NCBI RefSeq assembly: GCF_003086295.3 | Contig: NC_092045.1 | Span: 95,370,693-95,434,692 of the forward strand | Length of the DNA: 64,000 bases | Source: Arachis hypogaea | Taxonomy: Eukaryota > Streptophyta > Magnoliopsida > Fabales > Fabaceae | Direction: 5' to 3' | Shown here: piece by piece, positions 11,991 through 23,354 of the stretch | Numbering within the stretch: the stretch's first letter is position 1 | Layout: every line of letters starts with the position of its first letter | Made by a program: the position numbers and the translations under genes | The notes under the pieces: generated by a model | The model's database searches: none | Told to the model about the DNA's origin: nothing | What the model saw: the letters and a program-made list of their open reading frames with translations, nothing else

Positions 11991-12222
11991 GTATAATATT
12001 ATTTTTATTCTTAATGTTTTAGAATGAATCTTAAAATTGTTCCTAATGTTAATGTTTAAATTATTCTATTTAAAATTTTAATAATTTAAAATTATTTTAA
12101 TGTTGTCTTATCATCAGTGATCTATTAATAAAATTGATGGTGAGACAAAATCAAGATAATTTTAAAACGTTAAAAGTTTAGATAGAATGAAAAAATTAGG
12201 AATAAAAATGATATATTACATT
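11991..12222. mobile_element. MITE, 'CTAACGTTTGG' family, decayed copy 2
   Basis: The left end GTATAATATTATTTTTATTC and the right end GGAATAAAAATGATATATTA are inverted. Internal landmarks (TTGTTCCTAATGTTAATG, GATGGTGAGACAAAATCAAG, AAAACGTTAAAAGTTTAG) correspond to those of the copy at 13247-13470 (TTTGTTCCCAAC, TAATGGAGGGACAAAGTAAG, TTTAAAAATTTAAGTAGG). Confidence 0.55.
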
Positions 12223-12307
12223 TAAAAGAATTACCAAATCAAGTAAAATGATAATAAATTTTAACAGTATAAATTGCATTAAAAATTCAAAATTTTTATT
12301 CATACAT

Positions 12308-13185
12308 ATAGAATGACTAGTATATAAACTTTCGAAAAAGAAGAAAAGAGTATATATATATACAATAAAGTATAAATTATATCTTTGTATCTCTAATATA
12401 CTAAATTTCTTTAATATTTAATTTAATTAAATTTTATTTTTAACTTTTAAATAAATTTTAATTTTTTTCTTCAATAATTTCACTTTTCTATGACAGATAA
12501 TTATTTAATTTATTTTTTAATTTTGTTCTTAATAAAAAAATAAATTTACTTATAATGAAAGTAATGTCATTCAAAGTAAAATTAAAAAATAAATTTATTT
12601 AGAATGAAAATAATGTGATTAAGAATAATTTACTTAGATATAATTAAAATAAATAACTAAATAATTATCTACCTAAAAAATTAATATTATTGAAGGATAA
12701 AATTAAAATTTTATTTTAAAATTAAAAATAAAATTTAACTAAATTAAAAATTAAATAATTTCGGTATATTAGAGACAAAATGTATAATTTAGACTTTGTT
12801 GTATATATAACATCCTCTTTTTTTCGCAAGTTTATATACAAGTCATTCTATAAATACTTCATGATGAGTAAAAAATTTTAAAAATAAAATTAAAAAAAAC
12901 TTATAATGAAAGTAATGTGATTAAGAGTAATTTATTTAGATGTGATTAAAAAATAATTGAATAACTACGCACGGTAAAAAATTGATATTATTGAAAGATA
13001 AAATTAAAATTTATTTCTAAGTTAAAAATAAAGTTTATTTAAATTAAATATTAAAAAGTTCGATACATTAGAAACAAAAGATATAATTTATATTTTATTA
13101 TATATGTATCATACTCATTTTTTTTCTTGAAGTTTATCTACTAGTCATTTTAGAAGTATTTTATGATAAGTAAAAATCTTGAATT
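12308..13185. mobile_element. Fold-back element with a tandemly repeated right arm
   Basis: The left arm (ATAGAATGACTAGTATATAA and onward, from 12308) pairs with the right arm ending ATACAAGTCATTCTAT at about 12851. The segment 12545-12890 then recurs directly at 12898-13185 (shared: TTATAATGAAAGTAATGT, TGATTAAGA, AATATTATTGAAGGATAAAA, ATTAGAGACAAAATGTATAA and AAGTTTATATACAAGTCATT, with changes). So there is one inverted arm and two direct copies of its partner. No ORF. Confidence 0.65.
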
Positions 13186-13246
13186 CGTAATGCAGTCATT
13201 CCGTTAAAATTTACTTCTATTTTACTTAATTTGGTAATTTTTCTAA

Positions 13247-13470
13247 GAGTAATATATCGATTTTGTTCCCAACATTTTTGTCTTTTTTAAGTTTCTAATG
13301 TTTCAAAACTTCTCAAATTTGTCCCATTATCAATTTTGTTAGCAGATCTCTAATGGAGGGACAAAGTAAGACTATTTTAAAACTTTAAAAATTTAAGTAG
13401 GACGATTTAAATGGTAGAGACAATCTTATGACTTACCCCAAACGTTAGAGACAAAACAATACTTTACTCT
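13247..13470. mobile_element. MITE, 'CTAACGTTTGG' family, copy 3
   Basis: The right end (ACTTACCCCAAACGTTAGAG, ACAAAACAATACTTTACTC) is the best preserved terminus of this family in the window. The left end (GAGTAATATATCGATTTTGT, TCCCAACATTTTTGTC) is its diverged inverted partner. No coding capacity. Confidence 0.65.
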
Positions 13471-13489
13471 GATGAAAATGAAAATAAGA

Positions 13490-14700
13490 AGATGAAAATG
13501 AAAATAAAGCATAAAAATATGACTAATTAAATATTTTAAAAATATTTTCAACAAAAAAAAAATTTAAAAATATTATTTCCATGTTTTTAATATTTTCAAT
13601 TTTAATTTTAAAAAAATTTTCAACCCAAAGAATGGCGCTTTTAGTTTGGAGATAAACATTCAAATCTCACCTCACTCACTCTAGTTCTTTCCCTCTTTTT
13701 TCTATCATCAATTTCAACATCAACTCTTCTCCATTCTATTGTTAGATATCTATTATTTACTTCCAATTTATACATATATATTTTTTTTTTGAAAAGATGA
13801 AGTATTTTTTATTTTTTTTAATTTTATTTGACTCTTTTGATTTTTTTATTTTAGGTTCAATTTTTATATCTTTGGACTATATAAAGACAAGGTAAGTAAA
13901 ATAAAAGTAAAGCTCTAAGTAAAATTACTCTCTAAATTAATATGTATTTGTTGAATTTTTTATTTTTGACATTTAATTTTTCAAAGGCAAGACTATCTCA
14001 TTTAAAAAACTAAATTTATTATGGAAATAATTTTTTAAATTGACAATTAATTATAAAAGTATCAATAATAAAATTAAAAAATAAATAAAAACTTAAACAA
14101 ATATTAACAAAAAAGTTGGCTTTTTGTTTTAAATTTTTATTTTTTAACTTCAATAGTTATTTATTTATTTATTCTTATTAATAAATTATTTGTTAAAAAA
14201 ATATGTCTGCATCAACAAATTTTAATATTAATTAATTTTTTTGGTATAAATATAAAGAATCAATAACAAAATAAGTAGAATAGAATTAATTTTGATTGCA
14301 ATTTTTATTATTTTTTTCAATTGATTTTTTTAGTGTTATATAGTGTCATAAATAATATAAAACCAGGTACATATATACAAGAGATGCAAAATTTTCTAAA
14401 ATAGCATAATAAAATAGTAATTTATTTCATATTAATACCATATAAAAATTAGTTATTAACTTAATAAAAAATTAAATAACTAAAATCGTATATTTAATAA
14501 AAATATAATTTTATGATTTTAAAATATTAAAAATACATTTTAAAAATAAACCAACAAACATATTTTTATTATTTTTGATGCGTAGAAATGAATTTTGCTT
14601 TTCAAATCTATTGTGTTTTTTAAAATATGAAAAAACTAGAAATGAAAATTATTTTCTAAAAATAAAAACAAAAAATATTTTTGCAAACCAATTTTTTTTA
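13490..14700. other. AT-rich intergenic DNA
   Basis: No gene and no clear repeat boundary. Contains a pyrimidine-rich patch (CTCACCTCACTCACTCTAG, about 13665-13685) that could be the relic of a promoter leader, but nothing coding follows. Confidence 0.45.
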
Positions 14701-14719
14701 ATTTCTTATATAATTAGCA

Positions 14720-15730
14720 TAGATCTGAAGATCAGACTAAATCAGTTGGATCGAGATTGGAAACTTCTACGGTTTGTTCTAGCAAGAAAAAGTGCCCTTT
14801 CAGAAAGCATTTGAGAATTGTTGATTCGGCCGATTGGACCAAATCGTCTGTCATCGCGCTATTGTGGTACTCCAACTCTCCAACTCCTATTCATTCTCAC
14901 GGTCTTACTGATAATCAAAAAATATTTTTTTATTAAGGTAAGCCGATTCGAAAAGGAACTCGACATGGGTTCGATTTCGAAATGCTTTATTAAATTGGAC
15001 AGATCTAGCCGGACAGGTATTCGAGACAAATAATTGAGTAAGGTATTCGAATACACGAATCGAGCAGTTATGGTAGTGGAGGAGTTGAAGGCTTTCATGT
15101 GAGAAAATTATGGGTAACGTTTATAGGCAAAGAAGCGGGAATGGTTACCGAGAAGTATGTGTACAGGATTGCACTGTGTAATTAATTATCAGTTACATAA
15201 GTAGATTATAAATACTAGAAAGTGTTAGGGAATAAGGGTTGGAACTTTAACTCAGAAAACACTCAAGCACACTCACATCCCCAGAGAATTCCTGAGTATG
15301 CGATCGAGTTACTTTTCTGTAGGGTTCCTTCCATATTTTTTACTCTTTCAGTTTATCTTCTTGTAAACTTTATTTTTCAAGCAAGTTTATCTTTCAAGTA
15401 TTCTTTATCTTTAATGTCTAATTTATATTTCTGCACTTTTAATTTTCATGTCAAAGCCATTTGACTCAGTCGAAGGCATTTTACTGCTTTCTTTTAATTT
15501 CAAACGCAATCCTTTCTGATTTCAGCACATTTTCTTTTCGAAAACTTTACTTTTTTGTTTCTTTTATTGATTTACAAATTTTAATTTGTCTTCTATCCCA
15601 ATTCCCGTCTAATCGAAGACACTTTAATGCATTTTTAGAAAACTGGTACCTGTAAAGAGGAGTAGGTTTCGCTCCCAGACTACTAGATATCGAACCACCA
15701 TCGATTTGCTAAAAATCGACAAAACACTTA
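14720..15730 (+). mobile_element. LTR-like remnant, copy B
   Basis: Longer and less AT-biased copy of the block at 10430-11140. It has a TATA motif (GATTATAAATACTAG, about 15204), a short leader (GTGTTAGGGAATAAGGG), the CACACTCACATCCCCAGAG segment, a 250-bp T-rich stretch and the end motif GATATCGAACCACCATCGAT then TTGCTAAAAATCGACAAAAC. Just upstream (14740-15100) is a CG-richer patch (TTCGGCCGATTGGACC). The stretch after it (15728-15910) has a direct repeat of GCAGCTTCTTCCTTGAGCT (second copy at 15881, CTCGAGCT). Confidence 0.5.
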
Positions 15731-15909
15731 CCAAAGCAGCTTCTTCCTTGAGCTTGGCATTCGTCATTCGTCTGCTCAACTACGCTTCTACAGCCGTTCG
15801 TCGCATTCAGGAGCTTTCGTCATCGTCTAGTCATCGTGCTCCAAGTCTCCAACTTCTATCCTCATTTACCAATCGGCAGCTTCTTCCTCGAGCTCGGCGT
15901 TAGTATCTG

Positions 15910-16620
15910 ATTTTTGTCTGCTTATCTGCACTTCTATCGTCGCCTATCATTGTGCTCGTCGGCTGGTCTATCGTCTAGTCACTCTCTCTCACACTTTGCC
16001 TGATCGAAGGTAATGATTCTCTGTTCACTGCTAGCGCTTGTTTTTTGTGCCTTTTTTTTAGAAATTATCAAATTATATTGATTATTGAATCTTATTGATT
16101 AGCTTTGCTCACTCCTGATGTAATATATTGTACTCTGGTTTGTGTCTTCATGGTTGTTGTGCTATGTATTTTGGGTTCTGCTACTCACTGTTGTACTTTT
16201 TTTTGTGTTTTTTTGTACTGTACTTGTTCATTATGATCAGTTCTCTTATTTAAATTGTGACCTTCTTGATTGAAATAGTGATTTAATGAATATTAAAATA
16301 TTAATAATTGATGAGATAAAATGTTATTTATACATTTTATAATTTGTAATTTCAGTTATGATGATAGTATTAGGCTGGGTAAATAACTTAAATAAGTTCT
16401 TTTGGAAAAAGAACTTAAAACATAAAGACTTTTATTAATAACAGCTTATAAATAAGTTATTTTTTGTGGATATTTTTTGTTATTTAATTTTTGAGTTTAT
16501 ATCTTGATAAAATCATAAGATTTTGGTTGATAATATTTTATGTAATATTTTAAATTTGAATAACATTTTATCATAAAATAACTATTTCAAATTAAATTAT
16601 GATTGAACTAATTAAACCAA
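15910..16620. other. Intergenic, T-rich, no gene
   Basis: T-rich plus strand (TGTGCTCGTCGGCTGG then TTTTTTGTGC runs) changing to ordinary AT-rich DNA. The TC-rich start looks like an intron or leader of a decayed element. No reading frame of interest. Confidence 0.4.
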
Positions 16621-16633
16621 CAAATCAATAACT

Positions 16634-16769
16634 GGTGAAAACGTAGTCGATTTTACGTGAAATTAATAGCTCAGAGTTGTTAGATGAAAATTTAGTCAAA
16701 TTAGTCAAATCATTTAATAGCTCTTAATTATCAACTTCACGTGAAGTCAACTGCACCTGAGTTCCCACC
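16634..16769. mobile_element. 136-bp MULE-type MITE with 9-bp target duplication
   Basis: A near-complete palindrome. The left arm GGTGAAAACGTAGTCGATTT then TACGTGAAATTAATAGCTC pairs with the right arm AATAGCTCTTAATTATCAAC then TTCACGTGAAGTCAACTGCA and CCTGAGTTCCCACC. Exact 9-bp direct repeats TCAATAACT flank it at 16625-16633 and 16770-16778. Long inverted arms plus a 9-bp duplication indicate a Mutator-like miniature element. Confidence 0.85.
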
Positions 16770-17444
16770 TCAATAACTAGAGCAGTTTAATTTTTAAAAC
16801 CTTAATAATGATCAAATACTAAAATTATCAAATACTTATTTAGTTATTTTGCTAAAAACTTAAGCAAATAAAATAAAATTATATTACTATAAAATGTTAT
16901 GAAAACCAGTTCAAACTGACCGTCGAACCAGTCAAATTGCAAACCAAAGACAATGTCGATTCAGATTAATGCCAAAACCGTCCTATCAGAAAATCGTTGT
17001 TAGACCGCCAAATCGGCTAAAAACCGGTTGGTCGAACCGACTGTGAACCGCCCGGTTTTTGAATTTTAAGCAAAACGCACCGTTTTGTTCACTTTGGTTG
17101 CCTAAACCCTTTAGCATAACCCAACGTCTCCCAATCCCAACCCACCCAACCCAGCACAGCGGCGCAGCAGTCCCTCTCCCTCCCTTCACCCTCGAGCTCG
17201 TGAGCTCGTCGTTCCTGTCACCGCCGGCGAGCTGTCTCTGTCACAACCGTCCAGTCGCTGGACCGCTCCCGCCGCCGTCGCAAGTTGGAGCTTCGTCGCC
17301 GATCGTGCAGCTCTCCACCATCATCGCCGTTTCAACTCGGGAAGCACCATCGCCGGGCTCGCCTCCTGCCTCCGCCGCGCACCTCTGTTTCACCGTCGCC
17401 AGCGTCACGTGGTTCCACAGGTCAGTTCTATGAACCGGTTCCTC

Positions 17445-17857
17445 CTCTGTGTTATGCTTCTGCCTTCTAGCTTCTAGGTTTTTTTTTAACAATAATTGTT
17501 GAATAACTAATTAATTATTGTTGATTAATCTGTGAATTTGTTATGGATTAAATAATTTTTAATTAATTTGTGAATATGCATGCTGTTATTGGTTGAATAA
17601 TTATTGGTAGATTGGATTATATTGTAGTTAGATTGAATTTTGCTGCTGTTATTGCTGCTGTTACCCCTCTGTGTTATGCTTCTGCCTTCTAACTTCTAGG
17701 GTTTTTTTTAAACAATAATTGTTGAATAATTAATTAATTAATTATTGTTGATTAATTTGTGAACTTGTCATGGATTGAATAATTGTTAATTAATTTGTGA
17801 ATTTGCATGCTGTTATTGGTTGAATAATTGTTGAATAATTGCTGTGAGATTGGATTA
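17445..17857. repeat. Two-copy tandem repeat, unit about 220 bp
   Basis: The segment starting CCTCTGTGTTATGCTTCTGC and CTTCTAGCTTCTAGG (about 17445) recurs from about 17667 (same start, CTTCTAACTTCTAGG). Both copies include AACAATAATTGTTGAATAA and GCATGCTGTTATTGGTTGAA. The second copy is interrupted by the copia element, and its continuation (GATTATATTGTTGTTAGATT) resumes at 24125. Confidence 0.8.
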
Positions 17858-18452
17858 TGTTATGATAAACACAATAGATATGGATGACCATTAATGTCAT
17901 GGCTGGATGACTCAGTTCTCATTTTACCAAGAAAGAATGTACATTAATGAAGGTTGAAAATTTTCCTTCATTATGCCTATAAAAGGAGGTTAAGCCTCCG
18001 TCCATATGACACACAGCAAGAATATATCTAATATATTCCCTCTCTCTCTTTCTTACTATAAAGCATTTATTTTCCTTTTCTTACTACACACAACCAAATA
18101 ATAAGAAATCGATTCCCTTTTATGTTGCAATCAAATACCCTTCTCCTTATATTACTATTACAATTCTTTCTCTTCTTTTATTTTATAAGTATTTTAAATT
18201 CTATTTTCTATTACTCTTTACATATAATATTAATAGCAATATTAACCATCTTTATTATATTGAGATAGTAACAATAAACAAATGCAATTCTCTCTCTCTT
18301 TATTTTTAATACTTTTTCTTATCTTTGTATATATATACACAATACAACATATAATATTATTATATATATATAAAAATTATTGAGCTAATTATATTAATAA
18401 TAGAGTCTTCTATTTATACATCTTTATTTTATATATCTTTTATTTTACAACA
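17858..18452 (+). repeat. Copia 5' LTR, 595 bp
   Basis: Starts TGTTATG and ends ACAACA. A TATA box (CTATAAAAGG, about 17977) lies in the 5' fifth. The three differences from the 3' LTR are TATAAAAGG/TATAGAAGG, TTCTCCTTAT/TTCTCATTAT and ATACACAATAC/ATACATAATAC. The first falls inside the TATA box of the 3' copy. Confidence 0.97.
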
Positions 18453-18470
18453 CGTTATCAGCACGAGACT
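18453..18470 (+). other. Primer-binding site, probably tRNA-Ile anticodon arm
   Basis: Directly after the LTR comes CGTTATCAGCACGAG. It does not match the 3' end of the initiator-Met tRNA (TGGTATCAGAGC). Its complement (CTCGTGCTGATAACG) matches, from memory, the anticodon arm of plant tRNA-Ile(AAU) (GTGCTAATAACGC) except at the wobble base, where the tRNA carries inosine, which pairs with C. This would be half-tRNA priming as in Drosophila copia. Confidence 0.55.
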
Positions 18471-18510
18471 CTGATCAAATCTTTAGGAAGACTCAGGTAA
18501 TATTTTCATT

Positions 18511-19485
18511 ATGTCGAAGCTCTCTCATCTTGAATTCAATGCTCTTGATATATCTGGAAACAATTATTTATCATGGATACTAGATGCTGAAATCCATCTT
18601 GATTCAATGGATCTTGGAGATACCATTAAGGCTGAAAATAATGCATCCCAGAAGGATAAAGCCAAAGCCATGATTTTTCTTCGTCGTCATCTTGACGAGG
18701 GATTGAAAAATGAATATCTTACATTAAAAGATCCTGCAGATCTTTGGAAAGACCTCGAAGAAAGGTATAATCATCAGAAAACGGTGATACTTCCTCAGGC
18801 CCGATATGAATGGACGCACTTGCGTCTACAAGATTTTAAATCTATAAATGAATATAATTCTGCAATGTTTCGAATCACCTCACGAATGAAATTGTGTGGG
18901 GAAAAAATAACTGATCATGATATGTTGGAGAAAACTTTCTCAACCTTCCATGCCTCGAATGTGCTCCTGCAGCAGCAGTATCGAGAGAAAGGGTTTAAAA
19001 AATATTCTGAGTTAATTTCTTGCCTTCTTGTTGCCGAACGCAACAATGAGTTGTTATTGAAAAATCATGAAGCGCGCCCAGCTGGCGCCGCCCCATTTCC
19101 TGAAGTAAATGCGGCAAATCATTACCCCAGAAGAGGTAAATGGCAAGCTTTTAATAACAAGAAAAATTATGGAAGGAAAAAGAATTATGTTCAAAAGAGA
19201 GGATCTCACCAGAAGTGGGATAAAGAAAAGAATATCGGGCAGAATAAATCAACAGAGGAGAAGTGTTTCCGTTGTGGTGGAAAGGGCCATTGGTCTCGTA
19301 CCTGTCGTACCCCAAGGCACCTAGTCGATCTTTATCAAGCATCTTTGAAAAAGAATGACAAAGGAAAGGAAACAAATTTTGTTTCAAATGAGGCTGAAAA
19401 CTCCACCACTCATTATGATGTATCTGATTTCTTTGAGGATCCCGAAGGAAATATTGGTCATTTGATCAATGATGGAATAGTTTAA
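18511..19485 (+). CDS. Copia gag (UBN2 domain plus zinc knuckle)
   Basis: 324 aa, intact. Residues about 8-180 are the plant copia Gag region (UBN2/DUF4219 type: SGNNYLSWILDAEIHLDSMD, LWKDLEERYNHQKTVILPQA, DFKSINEYNSAMFRITSRMK, DMLEKTFSTFHASN). A basic linker follows (residues about 206-240). At 252-265 there is one CCHC zinc knuckle, CFRCGGKGHWSRTC (Cx2Cx4Hx4C), which binds the genomic RNA. The product assembles the cytoplasmic virus-like particle. It is in frame 1 while pol is in frame 2, and 262 bp of mostly non-coding sequence separates them. Pol is therefore not made by simple readthrough. The gag frame has no break, unlike pol. The start ATG has no competing upstream ATG in the 58 bp after the LTR. 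Confidence 0.95.
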   Translation: MSKLSHLEFNALDISGNNYLSWILDAEIHLDSMDLGDTIKAENNASQKDKAKAMIFLRRHLDEGLKNEYLTLKDPADLWKDLEERYNHQKTVILPQARYEWTHLRLQDFKSINEYNSAMFRITSRMKLCGEKITDHDMLEKTFSTFHASNVLLQQQYREKGFKKYSELISCLLVAERNNELLLKNHEARPAGAAPFPEVNAANHYPRRGKWQAFNNKKNYGRKKNYVQKRGSHQKWDKEKNIGQNKSTEEKCFRCGGKGHWSRTCRTPRHLVDLYQASLKKNDKGKETNFVSNEAENSTTHYDVSDFFEDPEGNIGHLINDGIV

Positions 19486-19747
19486 TATGTGAGATTGTGA
19501 AGTATTTATGTAAATAAATAATGTAAAGAACTTATTGTTAAGTTTTATTTTCTATGTATTTAAGTTTCAAATGTGATGTACATAAATAATGAAATTTTAA
19601 TGTTTATGAATTTTGAAATTATTAAATGTGTCAAATTTTAAAATAAAATTTTAGTATATGACATTATTTTATGTATAGTGTTCCTTAGAGAAATAATTCT
19701 GATCAAGCATTCAATTTAACTGTGCATACTACTCATTTTATTATTAT
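19486..19747 (+). other. Gag-pol spacer of the copia element
   Basis: 262 bp, AT-rich, with stops in all plus-strand frames. In most copia elements gag and pol are one frame or overlap. The separation suggests that pol is translated from a spliced or internally started RNA. No clear splice pair could be fixed by eye. Confidence 0.7.
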
Positions 19748-22700
19748 TTGTTTTTGAAGAAAATGGCAAGGATATGTAATGAAGATGTATGCCTTGCGGA
19801 TAGTGCAAGTTCGCACACTATTCTCAAAAGTGATATATATTTTACCCATCTTGTGCCAAAAGAGGAATATGTTAATACTATTATTGGCTCAGGCAATGTG
19901 ATTGAAGGCTCCGGAAGAGCTATAATTTTGTTTCCTGGAGGAACAAAATTTATAATAAATAATGCACTATTATCTACCAAGTCTCTAAGGAACTTGTTGA
20001 GTTTCAAATATATTCGCCGAAATGGATATCATGTTGAGACTATGAATGAGGGAAATCATGAGTATTTATATATCACAACTCATGATTCAAATAAGAAAGT
20101 TATATTAGAAAAATTACCCTCACTTTCATCTGGGTTGTATTATACCAAGATTAGTGCAATTGAATCACATGCCACTGTAAACCAGAAGTTTACTAGCCCA
20201 AATGAATTCATAACTTGGCATGACCGATTGGGTCATCCGGGAACAACCATGATGAGGAGAATTATTGAAAACTCTCATGGGCATTCACTAAAGAACCAGA
20301 AGATTCTTAAAACTAGTGAATCTTGTTGTGTTGCATGTTCTCAGGGAAAGCTAATTTTAAAGCCATCACCAGTAAAGATTGGATTTGAGTCCCCTGAATT
20401 CCTAGAAAGGATTCAACGTGATATATGTGGACCTATTCATCCACCATGTGGATCTTTTAGATATTTTATGGTCCTCATAGACGCATCTTCGAGATGGTCA
20501 CATGTGTGCTTATTATCTTCTCGCAACCTGGCGTTTGCGAGATTACTGGCTCAAATTATTTGATTAAAAGCACAATTTCCAGAAAATCCAATTAAAGCAA
20601 TTCGTCTTGATAATGCTGGTGAATTTACTTCCCAAGCTTTTGATGCTTATTGTATGGCTAATGGAATAAGTGTTGAACATCCAGTAGCTTATGTTCACAC
20701 ACAAAATGGGTTAGCAGAATCACTTATTAAGCGCCTCCAATTAATTGCTAGACCCTTGCTTATGAGAACAAATCTCCCAACCTCGGTTTGGGGGCATGCT
20801 ATTTTACATGCCGCAGCACTTATTCGTTTGAGGCCAACGAGTTATCATCAATTCTCTCCTATACAATTAGCTTTTGGCTAGCAGCCAAATGTTTCCCATT
20901 TAAGAATATTTGGGTGTGCGATATATGTTCCCATTGCACCACCTAATCGCACCAAAATGGGACCCCAAAGAAAATTGGGGATATATGTTGGATATGATTC
21001 TCCCTCTATAGTGAGGTATCTTGAGATACAAACTGGTGATGTGTTTAAAGCCCGGTTTGCGGATTGTCATTTTGATGAATCAAAATTTCCAACATTAGGG
21101 GGAGAGAGTAAGCTTCCTGAAAAGGAACTTAACTGGAATGCATCATCATTGATGCATTTAGATCCTCGATCAGGGCAATGTGAACTGGAAGTTCAAAAGA
21201 TTATACATTTGCAAAGAATAGCAAATGAATTGCCTGATGCATTTTCCGATACAAAGAGGATAACCAAATCTTATATACCAGCGGAAAATGCCCCAATTCG
21301 AATTGATGTCCCAGTAGGACAAGTAGCCACTTAAGCAAATTCACGCTAGAAGCGTGGCAGGGCGGAAAATGCCCCAATTCAAATTGATGTCCCAGTAGGG
21401 CAAATAGCCACGGAAGCAAATACACGCCAAAAGCGTGGCAGGCCTGTCGGTTCCAAAGACAAAAATCCTCGAAAGAGAAAAGAGGTAAATAATATTCCTG
21501 TTGAAAAAGACATAGTAAAGACACCTGCAGTTGTCCAAAATTCTGATATAACGTCAGAAGACGTTCAGGTACCTGAAAATTGTGAAAATGACGAGATCTC
21601 GATAAATTATGTATTTACAGGAGAGAAATGGGACCGAAATAAGACAATTGTCAATGAAATATTTTCATATAATGTGGCATTAAATATCATGCATGAAAGT
21701 AAGGATATTGAGCCAAGATCAGTTGAAAAATGTCGACAAAGAAATGATTGGCCAAAATGGGAAGCAGCCATGAAGGCTGAATTAGACTCACTTGCAAAAC
21801 GTGAAGTCTTTGGACCTGTAGTCCGTACACCTGAAGATGTAAAACCTGTTGGATATAAGTGGGTATTTGTGAGAAAACGAAATGAGAAAAATGAAGTTGT
21901 GCGCTATAAAGCCCGACTTGTGGCACAAGGTTTTTCACAAAGGCCCGGTATAGATTATGAAGAAACGTATTCCCCTGTAGTGGATGCGATAACTTTGCGT
22001 TATTTGGTCAGTTTATCTGCATATCATAAACTGCATATGCATTTAATGGATGTGGTAACAGCCTATTTATACGGCTCATTAGATCGGGATATCTATATGA
22101 AAGTCCCTGAAGGATTAAAGATATCTAAACCATCCAATGAATATTCACAAGGGCTATACTCAGTCAAATTACAAAGATCTTTATATGGTCTAAAGCAATC
22201 TGGACGAATGTGGTATAATCGTCTTACTGAGTATCTGGCCAAAAACGGTTTCAAGAATGATGACATCTGCCCATGTGTTTTCATAAAGAAAACTACATCT
22301 GGGTTCATTATAATTGCTGTGTACGTTGATGATTTAAATATCATTGGGACTCCTGAAGAGATTCCAACAATTATAAAAACTCTAAAAGAAGAGTTTGAGA
22401 TGAAAGATCTTGGAAAGATTAAATTTTGTCTCGGCCTGCAGATCGAGCATATAAAAGACGGGATCTTTATTCATCAAACAACATACACAGAAAAGATCTT
22501 GAAGAGATTTTATATGGATAAGTCACATCCATTAAGTACCCCAATGATCATAAGATCTTTGGATGTGAAAAAGGATCAATTCCGTCCTAAAGAAGAAAAT
22601 GAAGATATCCTTGGTCCTGAAGTACCATATCTTAGTCCCATTGGAGCACTAATGTATCTTGCTAATAATACGCGACCTGACATATCATTCGCAGTGAATT

Positions 22701-23323
22701 TACTAGCAAGGTATAGTTCCTCTCTAACCAGAAGACATTGGAGTGGAATCAAACAAATTTTTCGATATCTTCATGGAACGGTTGATATGGGATTGTTTTA
22801 TCCCTACGGATCCAAGTCACAACTAGTTGGCTATGCAGATGCCGGATACTTGTCTGATCCACATAAAGGGATATCTCAAACAGGATATCTGTTCACATAT
22901 GGTGGTACAGCTATATCATGGAGGTCCACAAAACAGACGATAGCAGCAACCTCCTCTAATCATGCTGAAATACTGGCGATTCATGAAGCTAGTCGCGAGT
23001 GTTTTTGGCTGAGGAGTCTGATTCAATATATTCTATTATCATGTGGACTGATTGATCATAAGATAGCTCCAACTGTCCTGTTTGAAGATAATACAGCATG
23101 CATTGCTCAACTTAAAGGTGGATACATCAAAGGTGATAGAACAAAGCATATTTCTCCCAAATTCTTCTTCACTCATGATCTTCAAAATCAAGGGACAATT
23201 GATATCCAACAGATCCGCTCAAGTGATAATCTGGCAGATTTATTTACAAAGTCACTCCCAAAATCCTCTTTTGAAAGATTGGTACATAAGATTGGGATGC
23301 GCCGATTTCAAGACATTAAATGA
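19748..23323 (+). pseudogene. Copia pol with three premature stops
   Basis: All parts lie in frame 2. Protease: CLADSASSHTI (DSA catalytic motif). Integrase: the zinc site WHDRLGHPG with CVACSQGK, the first two Asp of the D,D,E triad (RDICGPI, LDNAGEF) and the Glu in GLAES. RT: KWVFVRKRNEKNEV, ARLVAQGFSQRPGIDYEETY and the active site VYVDDLNIIG. RNase H: GYADAGYLSDPHKGISQTGY, ISWRSTKQTIAATSSNHAEI, FEDNTACIAQ and KHISPKFFF. In-frame stops occur at 20561-20563 (TGA, a CGA site), 20879-20881 (TAG) and 21332-21334 (TAA). The RT/RNase H part (21674-23323, 549 aa) is open. Either of two close ATGs (19748, 19763) could start pol. Nothing else in the frame is broken, so the copy died by point mutation alone. 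Confidence 0.95.
21281..21442 (+). repeat. 81-bp in-frame tandem duplication in pol
   Basis: GCGGAAAATGCCCCAATTC begins at 21281 and again at 21362, an 81-bp shift (27 codons). Each copy encodes PAENAPI-R/K-IDVPVGQ followed by an Ala-Thr and a basic RGR tail. It lies in the integrase-RT linker. The stop at 21332 is in the first copy only. Confidence 0.9.
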
Positions 23324-23354
23324 TGTCGGCAAGAGGGGGAGACTGTACTCTTTT

